This document shows, in pieces, positions 1 through 9,811 of a stretch of DNA of 64,000 nt. The notes beneath the pieces were generated by a model that saw only the letters and a list, made by a program, of their open reading frames with translations, was not told the DNA's origin and searched no databases. The stretch lies in assembly GCA_030849465.1 (NCBI GenBank), contig JARVLF010000016.1:1054001-1118000 (forward strand), written 5' to 3'. The translations under genes were made by a program, and so were the position numbers. This DNA comes from Moesziomyces globuligerus (Eukaryota > Basidiomycota > Ustilaginomycetes > Ustilaginales > Ustilaginaceae). Position 1 is the first letter of the stretch. Every line of letters begins with the position of its first letter.

Positions 1-1893
1 ACAGATCCTCAACTGCGCCCGCAAGCGGCATCGGCTCTAGGACCGACCGCCAGCTCGGTGCGGGTGCGCGTGAGCGACTTTGATCTGTCGCTGCGCCTGC
101 ACTCGGGCTACGACTGGGCGACGACGCGCCAGGAGGTGGAACGAGAAGCCAAGCTCGTCCGAAAGCGTTTGCAGAAGATCAAGCAGCTACTGGCGGAAGG
201 CCAGGTACCAGATGACAGCGTCGAGGCGGCAACGAGCAACCTGCTCGATTCAGTCCACATCAGTCTGCCGCAACTAGCGTCGCAGATGGGCGCAGACGAG
301 ATGATGCAAGCCGTGCAAGACGAGCTGGGCGATCCATCAGACTCTGAATCGGCCGATGGTGATGATGCAGCTGCCTCGTGGCAGGCGCTACCTGCGCCAC
401 GGCCGAGTCCCTCATCGTTGCATTCCGGTCCGCGGTCGTCGACCGCTGTGCCACCCTCTGGTCGGCATGCCAAGCTGCAGCGCTCGGCGCGCTCACTGAT
501 CGACTTTAACTTCCGCGGCCTCGAGGTGGAATTCGACCAAGCCGATACGTCGCAGCCGAGCCACGTTGCGTCGAGGATCGCCGTCGCCGCCCGTCGGTTC
601 GAGATCATCGACAATATCCGCACTTCGACCTGGCAGACGTTCCTCACCGAGATGCGCGACCAGAACACAGCGCTGCACCGCGATGCGGCGAGCAAGATGG
701 TGCGGGTCGAGCTGCTGAATGTGCGCCCGCACGGGACCGCGGCGATGGATACGAAGGCGTTCGAAGCACCCGAGGTCAGGCTGAGGGCCAAGCTCTCTCC
801 GCTCCGCTTGCACGTCGACCAGGACGCGCTGGACTTTTTGAAGAAGTTCTTCACCTTCAAGTCGCCGGGCCGCAAGGACGACACGGCTGAGGTGCCGACC
901 GGAACGGTGCTGCCATTCATCCAGTTTGCCGAGGTGCTGCCGATCAAGATCAAGCTGGACTACAAGCCGAAGCGCGTGGACTACAACCTGCTGCGGCAGG
1001 GCAAGACGATCGAGATGATGAACTTTTTCCATTTCGAGGGTTCCGAGATGGTGCTACGCCACATTACCCTGCGCGGGATCAGTGGATGGCCGCGCTTGTT
1101 CGACTCGCTCAACGACATTTGGACGCCGGACGTCAAGGCGAACCAGCTGGCGGACTTTTTGTCCGGGCTTGGACCGATCAGGAGTCTGGTCAACGTGGGA
1201 GCAGGATTGGCTGACTTGGTGCTGCTTCCGATCGAGCAGTATCACAAGGATGGGAGGGTGTTGAGGGGTGTTCAGAAGGGAGCGGCGAGCTTTGCCAAGA
1301 GCACTGCGCTCGAGGCGGTGAAGCTGGGGGCGAGGCTGGCGACGGGTACGCAGGTGATTCTGGAGCAGGCGGAGCATATTCTTGGTGGAGAGCTCAGGGA
1401 GACGGTGACGGCGAGGGCGGTGGGACCGGAAGGCGAGCGGGATAGCTATGCGTCGTTGAGCGAAAGCATTATGCTTGGGTCGACGACGGAGACGGGAGCT
1501 TCTTGGATGCACGAGGCGAGCGGGGGCGAACGTGGAGAAGGGGCGGTGCTAAGCAAGTACGCGATGCAACCCGAAGGTATGCGAGATGCGTTGACGCAGG
1601 CCTACACCGGTCTGACCGAGGGGCTCACCTCAGCAGCCCAAACGATCCTCGCCATCCCGATGGAGGTGTACGAACCCGACCCGACCGATCGTCCAGGCTC
1701 GGCGGCAACAGCGTCCGGGAAACCCGTCGTCAAGGCTGTCCCCATCGCCATCCTCCGAGGCGCCAAAGGCGCCACCACCGCCATCGCAAAAACCATGCAG
1801 GGCGTCCAGGCCTCCCTCGGCGACTCGGACAACGTCCGCGAACGCAAGTACAAGCTCCCAAACCCCCGTCTCAACCCCCGTCGCAACGGATGA
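1..1893 (+). CDS. ATG2: Autophagy-related protein 2, C-terminal part (5' end outside window)
   Basis: The frame is open from base 1, so this is the last 630 residues of a longer protein; the true start lies upstream. Atg2 is a rod-shaped lipid-transfer protein that bridges the ER and the growing autophagosome membrane with Atg9 and Atg18. Seen here: a segment with VSDFDLSLRL and RFEIIDNIRTSTWQTFL, which fits the conserved mid-to-late region of Atg2; then the C-terminal domain related to that of VPS13, with LPIKIKLDYKPKRVDY, LRHITLRGISGW and GPIRSLVNVGAGLADLVLLP, followed by an amphipathic region ending near residue 600. An acidic and Pro/Ser-rich insert (about residues 95-160) separates the two blocks. 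The gene converges on the GH5 gene with only 158 bases between stops. No intron is needed. Identification rests on recognised family motifs, not on alignment. Confidence 0.9.
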   Translation, partial: TDPQLRPQAASALGPTASSVRVRVSDFDLSLRLHSGYDWATTRQEVEREAKLVRKRLQKIKQLLAEGQVPDDSVEAATSNLLDSVHISLPQLASQMGADEMMQAVQDELGDPSDSESADGDDAAASWQALPAPRPSPSSLHSGPRSSTAVPPSGRHAKLQRSARSLIDFNFRGLEVEFDQADTSQPSHVASRIAVAARRFEIIDNIRTSTWQTFLTEMRDQNTALHRDAASKMVRVELLNVRPHGTAAMDTKAFEAPEVRLRAKLSPLRLHVDQDALDFLKKFFTFKSPGRKDDTAEVPTGTVLPFIQFAEVLPIKIKLDYKPKRVDYNLLRQGKTIEMMNFFHFEGSEMVLRHITLRGISGWPRLFDSLNDIWTPDVKANQLADFLSGLGPIRSLVNVGAGLADLVLLPIEQYHKDGRVLRGVQKGAASFAKSTALEAVKLGARLATGTQVILEQAEHILGGELRETVTARAVGPEGERDSYASLSESIMLGSTTETGASWMHEASGGERGEGAVLSKYAMQPEGMRDALTQAYTGLTEGLTSAAQTILAIPMEVYEPDPTDRPGSAATASGKPVVKAVPIAILRGAKGATTAIAKTMQGVQASLGDSDNVRERKYKLPNPRLNPRRNG

Positions 1894-2051
1894 GCCCAAC
1901 GGCTTCAGAGAATCGAGCTTATTGCCTCACGATGCTGTTCAGCCCCAATTTCCACTCGATCAGACGAGTGCAAGGCTGCCTGTATATTTGCGCAAAGAAG
2001 AGTGCTATCTACCTACGAGATTCGATCGGCTTGGACGAGACGAACGCGGGC

Positions 2052-4145
2052 TCAATTCTTGGCCTTGGAGACGTAGCTCGAGACGAGGTAGCTGATGGCG
2101 TTTTCGGCGGTCCTGACGCCCTGGGCGAACTGGGCGTTGTAGGCGGAGCGGTCTGCGGGCTTGAAGCGGCCGGCGTCGAGGTAGGCCTTGAAGGTGTCTT
2201 GCTGGTACTGCTGAGCGAAGCCGAGGCGCGAGAGCGAGTCGGTCGAGGCGGCGAGGATGCGCGACGTGTAGAAGCCGTCCGAGAAGCCGCGGTCGGCGAC
2301 GCTGGCGGTAGCAGCGGCACGGCGTTCCTGCTCTACAGCGCGGGCGGCGAGCGAGGTGAAGCCTCCGACGCCACGCTCAGCCACAACGTCGTGTTGAGCA
2401 GCGGCATCAGCGGCACTGGTGGGGGTGAAGAGCGAGTTGCCAAAGCCGTTGGGACCGACCATGCTGATGGGGTCCTCATCCTCCTCGCCGTCGACGACGA
2501 GGAACGACTTGCCCGCAGTGGCCGAGGTGGCGTTGGTCGGCAGACGGACGCGGCTAATGTCGGTGCGCAGCGAAGCGAGGGGCGAGAGCTTGTCGCCCGT
2601 CGCGTTGGCGATCCCGGCGAGCGAGAGCGTCGACATGGGAATCCCCCACGACGAAAAGTTACCCGAGAGGAACTTGTTGGAAGCGCTCTGGAAGCACCAG
2701 CCCGAGTTCTGATCACAGTTCTCCATCTTGTAGGACCAAAAGGTCCAGCCTGCACCGGTGGTCTGCCAGATCTCCTGCTGGGTCTGGCAGAACTCGGTCT
2801 GGTCCTTGGCAGGGTTCTTGCTGTTCTGGATCGAGCTCCAAGCGAGCGCGCACGACCACTCGCCGACGATGAGGTTGCGACGCGCCACGGCGCTCTGCTG
2901 GACGAATTGGTTCATGATGGAGCCGTCGAGCTTCGAGATGTGGCCCTGTGCCGAGAGCGCCTGGTCCTGGGGCGTGTAGACGTAGTAGGCGTGGTGGTCC
3001 GAGACGACAAAGTCGGAGCGCTTCTGGACGAACGCCGCGCCCTTTTCGAGGACGAAGGCGTCGTGGAAGTAGAGCGGGATGGTCTTTGCGTACGGCGAGG
3101 CGTTGCGCATGGCGTCCATGGCGGTGGGCAGCCAGGTCCAGTAGCTGTCGCGGTTCTGCGGCTCGTTGAGCAGCTGGATGCCGATCACGTTGGTCACGTC
3201 CGAGATCTCGTTGGCGAGCCAGACGAGCACCTCGGTGGTGAGGTTCTGGTTCCACGAATTGTACCACTGGATGTTGCCGTCATTGAGGCCCGAGTGCGCC
3301 TGGCCGTTCTGCGAGCCGTAGGCACCGTGGAGGTCGACGATGACGCCAATGTCGTACTTGGCGGCGAGGTTGATGGCGCGCGCCACGTAGCGCCAGCTGT
3401 ACTCGTATACGGAGCTGTACTGCTCAAACGGGCTGTAGTGGGTAAAGTACGGCCCGACGGACCAGTATCCGATCGGAAGGCGCACCGTGTTGATGCCCAT
3501 CTGGGCGAGCTTGCGGAAGTCGTCTTCGGTGATCCACGTGTCCCAGTGCTGCTCCATGTAGGCGCGCGCCGAAGCGAGGCCATCCGGCGAGGTGCCAAAG
3601 CCATCGAGGATGTCGAACTCTGCCTGCTTGGTGCCTGTAGCGCACGACATGAAGCCGCCCTCCATCCATCCTTCCTGGACGAACCATGCGCCGAGATTGA
3701 CTCCCTGCTGCTGGCGATATCGCATGATGGTGGCCTTGACGGGGTCAAAGTCGGGAAAGACGGGCGGGGGCAGCTTGTCCCATCCACCGTTGGGGGTATA
3801 GCCAGTCGAGTACGGGCAGTTGCCGCGCCCGACCGTGCGCGACGAGGCGAGCTTGCGAGCGGGATCGGCGCTGTCTGCAGAGTCGTCGACGGGGACGAAG
3901 AGGGTCGAAGGGACACCCCAGTCGGAAGCCTTGTGCGTCGCGGTCCAGTCGGTAGTTGAGCCTGTCTTTTGGACCTGGAACGAGTTGGGCTTGCTGTTCA
4001 GGGTGTTGCGTCCCTGTCCAGCATCAGCGATCGAGGTGCTCTGGTTGGCGGTGGGAAGCTGGGGGATGGGCTTGTAGTTGGCGGCCGCGAGCGAAAGAGC
4101 GCTGGCGACGGTATTCAAGCTCGTGTCGCGCGGAAGGAGCCTCAT
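2052..4145 (-). CDS. GH5 exo-beta-1,3-glucanase-like protein
   Basis: A 697-residue protein of glycoside hydrolase family 5, exo-beta-1,3-glucanase type; such enzymes trim beta-1,3-glucan during wall remodelling. Seen: the barrel begins near residue 145 with GVNLGAWFVQEGW; VRLPIGYW at about 221-228; VIVDLHGAYGSQNG at about 268-280; the acid/base glutamate in LLNEPQN (E328); the nucleophile glutamate in IVGEWSCAL (E429). Both catalytic residues are intact. About 145 residues precede the barrel and some 200 Ala/Ser-rich residues follow it, much longer than yeast Exg1. The chosen ATG gives only a weakly hydrophobic N-terminus and no clear signal peptide. The frame stays open for 525 bases upstream with other in-frame ATGs, but that stretch does not read like conserved coding sequence. 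A 5' exon carrying a signal peptide is possible: a pyrimidine-rich acceptor-like TTTCCTGCAG lies just upstream. Confidence 0.9.
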   Translation of the reverse strand: MRLLPRDTSLNTVASALSLAAANYKPIPQLPTANQSTSIADAGQGRNTLNSKPNSFQVQKTGSTTDWTATHKASDWGVPSTLFVPVDDSADSADPARKLASSRTVGRGNCPYSTGYTPNGGWDKLPPPVFPDFDPVKATIMRYRQQQGVNLGAWFVQEGWMEGGFMSCATGTKQAEFDILDGFGTSPDGLASARAYMEQHWDTWITEDDFRKLAQMGINTVRLPIGYWSVGPYFTHYSPFEQYSSVYEYSWRYVARAINLAAKYDIGVIVDLHGAYGSQNGQAHSGLNDGNIQWYNSWNQNLTTEVLVWLANEISDVTNVIGIQLLNEPQNRDSYWTWLPTAMDAMRNASPYAKTIPLYFHDAFVLEKGAAFVQKRSDFVVSDHHAYYVYTPQDQALSAQGHISKLDGSIMNQFVQQSAVARRNLIVGEWSCALAWSSIQNSKNPAKDQTEFCQTQQEIWQTTGAGWTFWSYKMENCDQNSGWCFQSASNKFLSGNFSSWGIPMSTLSLAGIANATGDKLSPLASLRTDISRVRLPTNATSATAGKSFLVVDGEEDEDPISMVGPNGFGNSLFTPTSAADAAAQHDVVAERGVGGFTSLAARAVEQERRAAATASVADRGFSDGFYTSRILAASTDSLSRLGFAQQYQQDTFKAYLDAGRFKPADRSAYNAQFAQGVRTAENAISYLVSSYVSKAKN

Positions 4146-5674
4146 TGTTGGAGAGCTTCTGCAGGAAACGGGTAAGTCTGCCGGAGACCTTAGCTTTGCG
4201 ACGAGCAGTGATGCACGAGGTAGGGCGGGAAGAGAAAGAGTGTGGAGGCGATGATGCTGAAGCCAGTTCAGGATCAAAGTGTTGGAAAGGAGTCTAGTGC
4301 GTCGGAATTGAAAGGAAAGGAGCGAAGGGACGCAGCAGAGAGGACCGGCCTCGGGAATACGACGAAAGAGCGAGAAGGAAGAAGCGGATGGTGGTTCAAG
4401 GACAAGGGGGCAGGAGTGGAAGTCGGGTTGAGTCCAGGCTCCTTTTATTGAGCGACCTGGCGAGGAAAAGCCGTGATGCGAGAGACGGAAACCTGGCCAG
4501 GAAGGGAAGGCGGGCACCGCCCCCCAAGCCAAACTCCAAGGAACAAGAGAAGCCATTTGCGACTGCCAAGAGGAAGCGAGTTCAACTTCTCTCATGACCA
4601 TGAGGAAGCGAGACGGCAGTATTTCCATCGGCTCAGCCGCAAGCGACACGCAGTTCCGGTGGCTTGCCAAGCATGAACAAGGGCGAGGCCATGCAGCTCA
4701 GCCGACGCCGATGCAGGATTAAGGTCGAGAACGTCGCTGAGCATGAGCCGGAGGAGGCACTCGCAGGAGGCTGCTCCCATCAATGCGGCAATGAGCTCTA
4801 GCCACCTTGCAAGGCTGAACGTCTCATGAGGCGAGCGGGTGAGGGCACAGGCACTGACGAGCAAGCAAGTGTTCAACATCCACTGGGCAAGGGAAGCCAG
4901 CTGATGAATGCTTGGCGTCAAACAAGTCCATGGGTGAGACTCTAAGACACCATCGAGGGCGTGCGTGCGTGCGTCTGCAGTCTCGAGGAGCAGCGAAGAG
5001 ATGGTCCGCCTTGAGCATTCCCAGTGTGAGTGTGGTAAAGAGGCGCATTTGGCAGAAGTTGACATGTCCCGACCCTCTGTCAGGATTTGCGTGCGTTCCC
5101 GATTTTTTGGGCGTGCATCGAGGATCGAAATCGGGCCTGGAGCGGTGTTGGTCTCAGACTCCAGCGCGCCCTTGTCGGTTCTTCCGAAGCCGACTGTGGC
5201 TTGACCGCCCACGCTCAGCTGCGCCACACGGCCGGCGGAATCGCCCTTTTGCGTTTCAATCGGATCGAGCTGAATGAGTCGGTTGACCAGAGCGCCTTGG
5301 TGCGCTTGGGCCCCTTTGTGATGAAAGCGCTCGGATGCTCCAAAGTGACCGCCGAATGCAAAATCGCCTGCCCGAGCCCAAAATCACCGCTCCACGGCTC
5401 GCCAACGTGACGCACAGGCGCTTGCGCAGTCTTCTCCACCGCCTGAGAGCGACAGGAGCCTACTGTGACTTGGCGACGGCAAAGCGGCCTTGGCCAGACC
5501 CTGAAAGCGAAGCACACGCTGCGCTCGGTGGCCTTACCCTTCATCCGACATAAGCTCTGCTCAGCTCTGCTCAGCCTCGTCGTCCTCAACCTGGCCAGCG
5601 TCGTTCCTCACCTCCCCCTCGGCAACACCGTTCCTACGTTTGGCTCGCTTGCCGAGCCCGTGCGTTCCTGCGCC
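4146..5674. promoter_or_regulatory. Divergent intergenic region, GH5 gene and epimerase-like gene
   Basis: About 1.5 kb between two divergent starts. It presumably holds both promoters and 5' leaders. Small open frames on both strands show no recognisable domain. I see no TATA box, RNA gene or repeat that I can support. Confidence 0.5.
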
Positions 5675-6958
5675 ATGACCTCTCCGCTCGCGGGTGCCAT
5701 TTCTGTGCTCATCCTAGGCGGCACCACCCACCTCTCCCGTCCGCTGCTCAAGTGGCTCCTCGACCCCAAGCACGATGCCGCCAGAGGCAACGTCGAGATC
5801 AAGCACGTCCGGCTCGCAGACAAGTACCTAGTCGCCGACGGCACCAGCACCACCTACATCGACCCGGACACCTGGAACGCTCTCAAGGACCCGCGCGTCG
5901 AGTATCGCCAAGCCAACCTCAACCTTGCGCCCTCGCTGTCCAAGATCTACCAACATCCCGACGGCGGCTCGTACGATGTCGTCTTTGACTTGACCGGAGA
6001 GGGCGTTGGCCAGCCCGACGTCCCCGAGGAGCTGCTGATCGAGCGCACCGCCAAGCTCGCTCGCTCCATTGCGGCCGAATCGCTGCAGAGGAAGGTCAAG
6101 GCACACATCAGGGACACGGTCGCCTTTCTCACCCTCGACCCGAGCGCAGCGCCCGCCACCGAAGCTGATCCCGTCAAGCCCAAGACATCTCGTGCCTACT
6201 GGTGGTACGAAGCGGAGCGCGCCGCCGCCAGCGTCGCCGATCTCCCGCTTGCCATCACGCGCTCCGCCGAGGTCGTCGGACCCTTTGTCTTCCATGCCAG
6301 CGTGCCATCCCGCTATGCTCTCGGTAGGGTGTATCAGCATCTCAACGAGACGTACAAGCTGCTCTGGGGGCCGGACCTTCGCATCCACACCATCCACGTC
6401 GACGACTGGTGTCCTGCCGCCTGGAAGCTCGTCGACTTCATTTCGTCGCGCTCGCGCGCCGAGGCGGATGCGCAGGCGGGCGAAGCGCTGCCGCCCGTGC
6501 GTATCAAGGACAAGCTGCAGGACTCGCTGCGCGAAAAGGTGGGCGTCGAGTGCTGTCCGCGCACGCTGACGCCGCGCGCGCCCGTGTTCAATCTGGTCGA
6601 CGACACGGATCTCACGCAGGGCAAGCTGCTGCGCATGAGCGGCGAGGCGTTTGGCGTCCAGACCGGCTTCACCAACGCCGTGATCAACGCCTGGGCTCGC
6701 GTCGACCTCGCCAGCATCGTCGACGACATCAACGAGAAGCACGCCACCGCCATCGCCGAAATCGTCCGACAGACCGGCATCGAGGACGTGGCGCTAAGAG
6801 GTTGGATCGATACAGAGATGCTCGCCAATCGCTCGCTTGCGCTCGACAACGCAAAGGCAAAACGCCTCCTGGCCTGGCAGCCACAGATCCAGATCGACCG
6901 ACCCCATCTCGATGACATCCTCGATAGGATCAGACAGCTCAACCAGTTTCCCAAATGA
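5675..6958 (+). CDS. NAD(P)-binding epimerase/dehydratase-like protein (atypical SDR)
   Basis: A 427-residue protein. The start is the ATG of MTSPLAGAISVLILGG, because a Rossmann strand and glycine-rich loop (ILGGTTHLS, about residues 12-20) follow directly, whereas the 70 codons upstream in frame look like leader. The loop is of the GGTxxx kind seen in extended/atypical short-chain dehydrogenases rather than strict GxxGxxG. YDVVFDLTGEG (about 105-115) fits the strand holding the cofactor edge. The usual YxxxK signature is not evident: YWWYEAERAAAS occupies the likely place and has Glu where Lys would be expected. ITRSAEVVGPF resembles the R-P-x-x-hydrophobic-x-GP segment of epimerases. The substrate is unknown; it may bind a nucleotide without classical redox chemistry. 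Its stop is 70 bases from the converging RS-protein stop. Confidence 0.8.
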   Translation: MTSPLAGAISVLILGGTTHLSRPLLKWLLDPKHDAARGNVEIKHVRLADKYLVADGTSTTYIDPDTWNALKDPRVEYRQANLNLAPSLSKIYQHPDGGSYDVVFDLTGEGVGQPDVPEELLIERTAKLARSIAAESLQRKVKAHIRDTVAFLTLDPSAAPATEADPVKPKTSRAYWWYEAERAAASVADLPLAITRSAEVVGPFVFHASVPSRYALGRVYQHLNETYKLLWGPDLRIHTIHVDDWCPAAWKLVDFISSRSRAEADAQAGEALPPVRIKDKLQDSLREKVGVECCPRTLTPRAPVFNLVDDTDLTQGKLLRMSGEAFGVQTGFTNAVINAWARVDLASIVDDINEKHATAIAEIVRQTGIEDVALRGWIDTEMLANRSLALDNAKAKRLLAWQPQIQIDRPHLDDILDRIRQLNQFPK

Positions 6959-7028
6959 TCCTCCTCTTTGCGCCGACCAGTACTTTTATCGCATCAGCAT
7001 TGTACTCCATTCCAGAATGTCTTTTTCC

Positions 7029-7742
7029 CTACGACTTGCCCAGATCCCATTCGCGCACTTTTGGTGCAGGCGGTGGAGGTGGTGGAGGCGAAGCGGAACG
7101 CCGGCGGGAGCGGTGCTTGTCGCGCGATGGTTTCTTGTCCGTGTGACGGCTTGAGTGGTGGCGTTTGGATGTGCGGTGCGCATCGTCGGGCGAGGATCGG
7201 TGAGAGCGCCGGCGTCGATCCTCGCTATCTGCGCGCGAACGAGTCTCGTCCCGGCTGCTACGTGAGCGGTGTCGACGGCGCTCGTCATGCCTATCCTTCC
7301 CCGGAGCGTGTGTAAGGTGTTTGCTCGAGGAATGTTCAGGATGCGCGTGCGGTGACGAAGCTGCAAGTGGAAGCTCCAGTGGTATGTCGGGTGGGTTGGG
7401 ATCCTCTGACCAGGCGCGCAGTTTGGAGCTGGCTGGATCCGCGCGGGTCGGAGTCGAGCGATCTCTGTGAGTTTGTCGGCGGAGGGCGGAGTTGTGGCCT
7501 TCGACATTGCGGATGACCGAGGCGAGGAAACGTTTGTTGGTGTTCGGTGCGCGAGATCCTCCCGCCTCGTTGTCGGCCTCGAGGTAAGCGGCCATACCTT
7601 GCTTGTGGGAATCAGCATCCTGCGCGCGCGACCTGCGCACGATCATCGCAGCAATGTAAGCGTCCAACTCCTCCGCCGGCACCGAACCCAACTCCGACCA
7701 ACCCGCTCCACCGTTCCCTGCTCTCGACCCCATCATTCCCAT
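7029..7742 (-). CDS. RS-rich nuclear-type protein, NKAPD1-like N-terminal motif
   Basis: A 237-residue protein. The N-terminal third has a short ordered segment, ELDAYIAAMIVRRSR and, near residues 70-90, NKRFLASVIRNVEGHN, which resembles the N-terminal motif I associate with NKAPD1-type proteins. From about residue 100 it is low-complexity and rich in Arg, Ser, His and Asp (RRRHRSRSSRD, RRRRSHRSS), ending in a proline run and REWDLGKS. Such RS tracts are typical of nuclear speckle and splicing proteins. It is transcribed divergently from AAR2 with 121 bases between start codons, so the two may share a promoter. The exact function is unknown; the family link is by eye and tentative, while the gene itself is well supported by the uninterrupted frame and its tight spacing. 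Confidence 0.7.
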   Translation of the reverse strand: MGMMGSRAGNGGAGWSELGSVPAEELDAYIAAMIVRRSRAQDADSHKQGMAAYLEADNEAGGSRAPNTNKRFLASVIRNVEGHNSALRRQTHRDRSTPTRADPASSKLRAWSEDPNPPDIPLELPLAASSPHAHPEHSSSKHLTHAPGKDRHDERRRHRSRSSRDETRSRADSEDRRRRSHRSSPDDAHRTSKRHHSSRHTDKKPSRDKHRSRRRSASPPPPPPPAPKVREWDLGKS

Positions 7743-7863
7743 GCATATGGTTAATGCGCAACCCCACTCGCAACCACTGACGTTACTGTGCGCCGCAAAA
7801 GCTTCGGAACCCGGAACTCACCGCGGACTAAATTCATGTGGAGGCGACGCAGTCCAACTCTCG
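7743..7863. promoter_or_regulatory. Short bidirectional promoter, RS-rich gene / AAR2
   Basis: Only 121 bases separate the two divergent start codons. Both transcripts must start within it or inside the neighbouring coding sequence, so a shared promoter is the simplest reading. No individual factor site is identified. Confidence 0.5.
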
Positions 7864-9486
7864 ATGCCTTCCTACCCTCCTGATGGGTTTACGATGATGG
7901 ATGTGGACGAGCCGATTGGTGGCGTGCTGCTGCTGAATGGGCTACCGGCTAGGACGCAGCTCACGCTCGATGCGCACACGGACGCCTACGTGGTCGACGC
8001 CCACTTTGCAGGCATCAAGTCCCTCAAACCCGGCTGGCACTGCATCTCGTGGTCCCCGCCCGAACCCACAGACGCGTCCACAGCCCCACCCGCAGCACTC
8101 TCACCGCAGAGCTCCCTGCGCACCGTAACGCTACGCTGGTTCGACCGCTCCGATGTCGTGGTCCGCGACCTCGACCGCTCACTCCAACGTCTCGTACCTC
8201 CAGAGCCTTCCACCGCGTCAAGCACACCCAAGCGAAATCCACCGAGGGTTAGCAGGTCGTACGATCCCCGCGCCACGCAAGTCTCGACCGTAGTGACACC
8301 CGACGTACTCGCAAGCGTCTCTGCCAAGCTTCTTCCAGCACCGCAGGCAGCGCAGCAGCGCTGGAGCAGGATCATCCGACATCTCAGTCGTGACGATGCG
8401 AGAATCGGCCGCAGGGTCGTTGCAAGGGTCATTGGGGTCGACACTGCCAGTGGCGATGTGAGCTTCGATAGCCTCACGTCGGGACCTAGTCGGACCAAGG
8501 ATAGCGCCGAAGAGGCGACGCTTGTGTCGACTGGCAACGTCGGACGCGCGGAAAACGGCACGATCGTCTGGGGTCGTTCGCGCCCGCAGGCTGCCGAGCC
8601 CAGTCACACCGAAGTCGCCAGCGAAGCCGACGAGTCTACCGAACAACGCGAGCCAAACTTCGAGGTGGCGGTGGATCGCAAGCGAAAGCACTCCGAGGAC
8701 GACCGCTCAGGTGGAGTGGATGCGCACGGAGGCGATGGAACGGATGGGGAGGCGTTGGTATTTACCGCGTTTGATCTGCGGCGGAGTTGGCCTGCAACGG
8801 CGGTAGGTGCGGAGCTGACGCGGTGGAGTCAGGACAAGAGCTGGCTTTTGCGCCACGTCGCTGCCCGGGCTTGGATCGGCCTTATCGACTCCCGCGATAG
8901 AGCAGCGGAGGAGGAGGGGGAGTGGTACGTGCCACTCGTGTGCGAGTTCGAGCTCGCCTTTTTGGTCTTTGTTACAGCTGGCAATGTGTATGCGTGGGAG
9001 CAGTGGCTGGAGCTCCTGACGCTCTTTTGTCGCTCCTCATCGCTCCTCGGTGCCCAATCCGCCTTCCTTCTGCACCCCTCGACCGTCTCGACATCCACCG
9101 AGGCTGGACGGGAGCAGGCGGATGGAGAGGTGCGACTCGATGCGCACACGGCGTTTCTCGAGACGCTGCGTGCGCAGCTCGACGTGCTCGATGCCGACTT
9201 CTGGTCCGTACAGGCTACGCAGACCGAGGAGCATGCGGTGATCAAGCAGCTCGATACACTCCGTGCGACCATCGCGAGATCGATGGCACTTGCAGGGGTG
9301 ATGCGCAGCGTAGAGGAGCAGGACGAGGCAAGGGAGAAGCTGGTCGCGGCTTGGAGAAGGTTGTCCCAGCTGTCGGCGAACAAGTTCGGTTGGCAGCTGG
9401 ATAGGAGGCTCGATGAGGAGGCCGAGGTCGAGGACGACATCGAAGCGGAAGACGGCGAAGACGCTCCCGTCGTAGTCGAGATGTGA
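7864..9486 (+). CDS. AAR2: A1-cistron splicing factor AAR2-like, U5 snRNP assembly
   Basis: A 540-residue protein. Aar2 binds Prp8 in the cytoplasm and holds U5 snRNP in a pre-mature state until Brr2 replaces it. Seen: an N-terminal beta region with GVLLLNGLPARTQLTLDAHTD and FAGIKSLKPGWHCISW (about residues 18-65), matching the family pattern in which a 'nmP.gt.fgiD' strand is followed by 'F.G.k.ipPG.hf'. The C-terminal helical part begins near residue 302 with FDLRRSWPATAVGAELTRWSQDKSWLL and continues with VCEFELAFLVFVTAGNVYAWEQW. A Ser/Glu-rich linker joins the halves. I prefer the ATG of MPSYPPDG; MMDVDEP, ten codons on, is also possible, and the 41 codons upstream overlap the divergent gene's promoter. 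The gene is longer than yeast Aar2 because of the linker and an acidic tail. Confidence 0.85.
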   Translation: MPSYPPDGFTMMDVDEPIGGVLLLNGLPARTQLTLDAHTDAYVVDAHFAGIKSLKPGWHCISWSPPEPTDASTAPPAALSPQSSLRTVTLRWFDRSDVVVRDLDRSLQRLVPPEPSTASSTPKRNPPRVSRSYDPRATQVSTVVTPDVLASVSAKLLPAPQAAQQRWSRIIRHLSRDDARIGRRVVARVIGVDTASGDVSFDSLTSGPSRTKDSAEEATLVSTGNVGRAENGTIVWGRSRPQAAEPSHTEVASEADESTEQREPNFEVAVDRKRKHSEDDRSGGVDAHGGDGTDGEALVFTAFDLRRSWPATAVGAELTRWSQDKSWLLRHVAARAWIGLIDSRDRAAEEEGEWYVPLVCEFELAFLVFVTAGNVYAWEQWLELLTLFCRSSSLLGAQSAFLLHPSTVSTSTEAGREQADGEVRLDAHTAFLETLRAQLDVLDADFWSVQATQTEEHAVIKQLDTLRATIARSMALAGVMRSVEEQDEAREKLVAAWRRLSQLSANKFGWQLDRRLDEEAEVEDDIEAEDGEDAPVVVEM

Positions 9487-9811
9487 ATCGAGCTCGGGAA
9501 TCCGTGCTCGCCACAGAGCATCTCGCCCAACTCCGCATCAGAAGAAATCGCTGCACTCACGGACCTCATCAACCTCAAGCGACGCTACTCACACTCGCGA
9601 ATTCCAAAGACGGACAGACAGCTTTGATGACGCTGCACAACTCTAACTTACGTCCTGTGCAAACGTTCCACTTGCCCGGGTTTGGTCAAGTCATGCGCAC
9701 GCAGTCTCGCTTCCGAGTCTCATGGAGTTGCACATGTGAACGCGACGCTGACACACGGAGCACTTTTGCACGAGGGAACCGACATGGATTGAAACAAAGT
9801 TGCCCGCACGA
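9487..9811. other. Convergent 3' intergenic region, AAR2 / Arf-GEF
   Basis: 325 bases between two stop codons. It presumably holds both 3' UTRs and polyadenylation regions. No gene or repeat is visible. Confidence 0.5.

Noticed and set aside
1503..3959. 818-codon open frame on the plus strand
   Set aside because: Overlaps the end of ATG2 and is antisense to the GH5 gene; no domain.
2052..4670. Longer GH5 protein starting upstream of 4145
   Set aside because: The upstream frame is open but has no ATG at its very start, no signal peptide and no family similarity; it reads like leader sequence.
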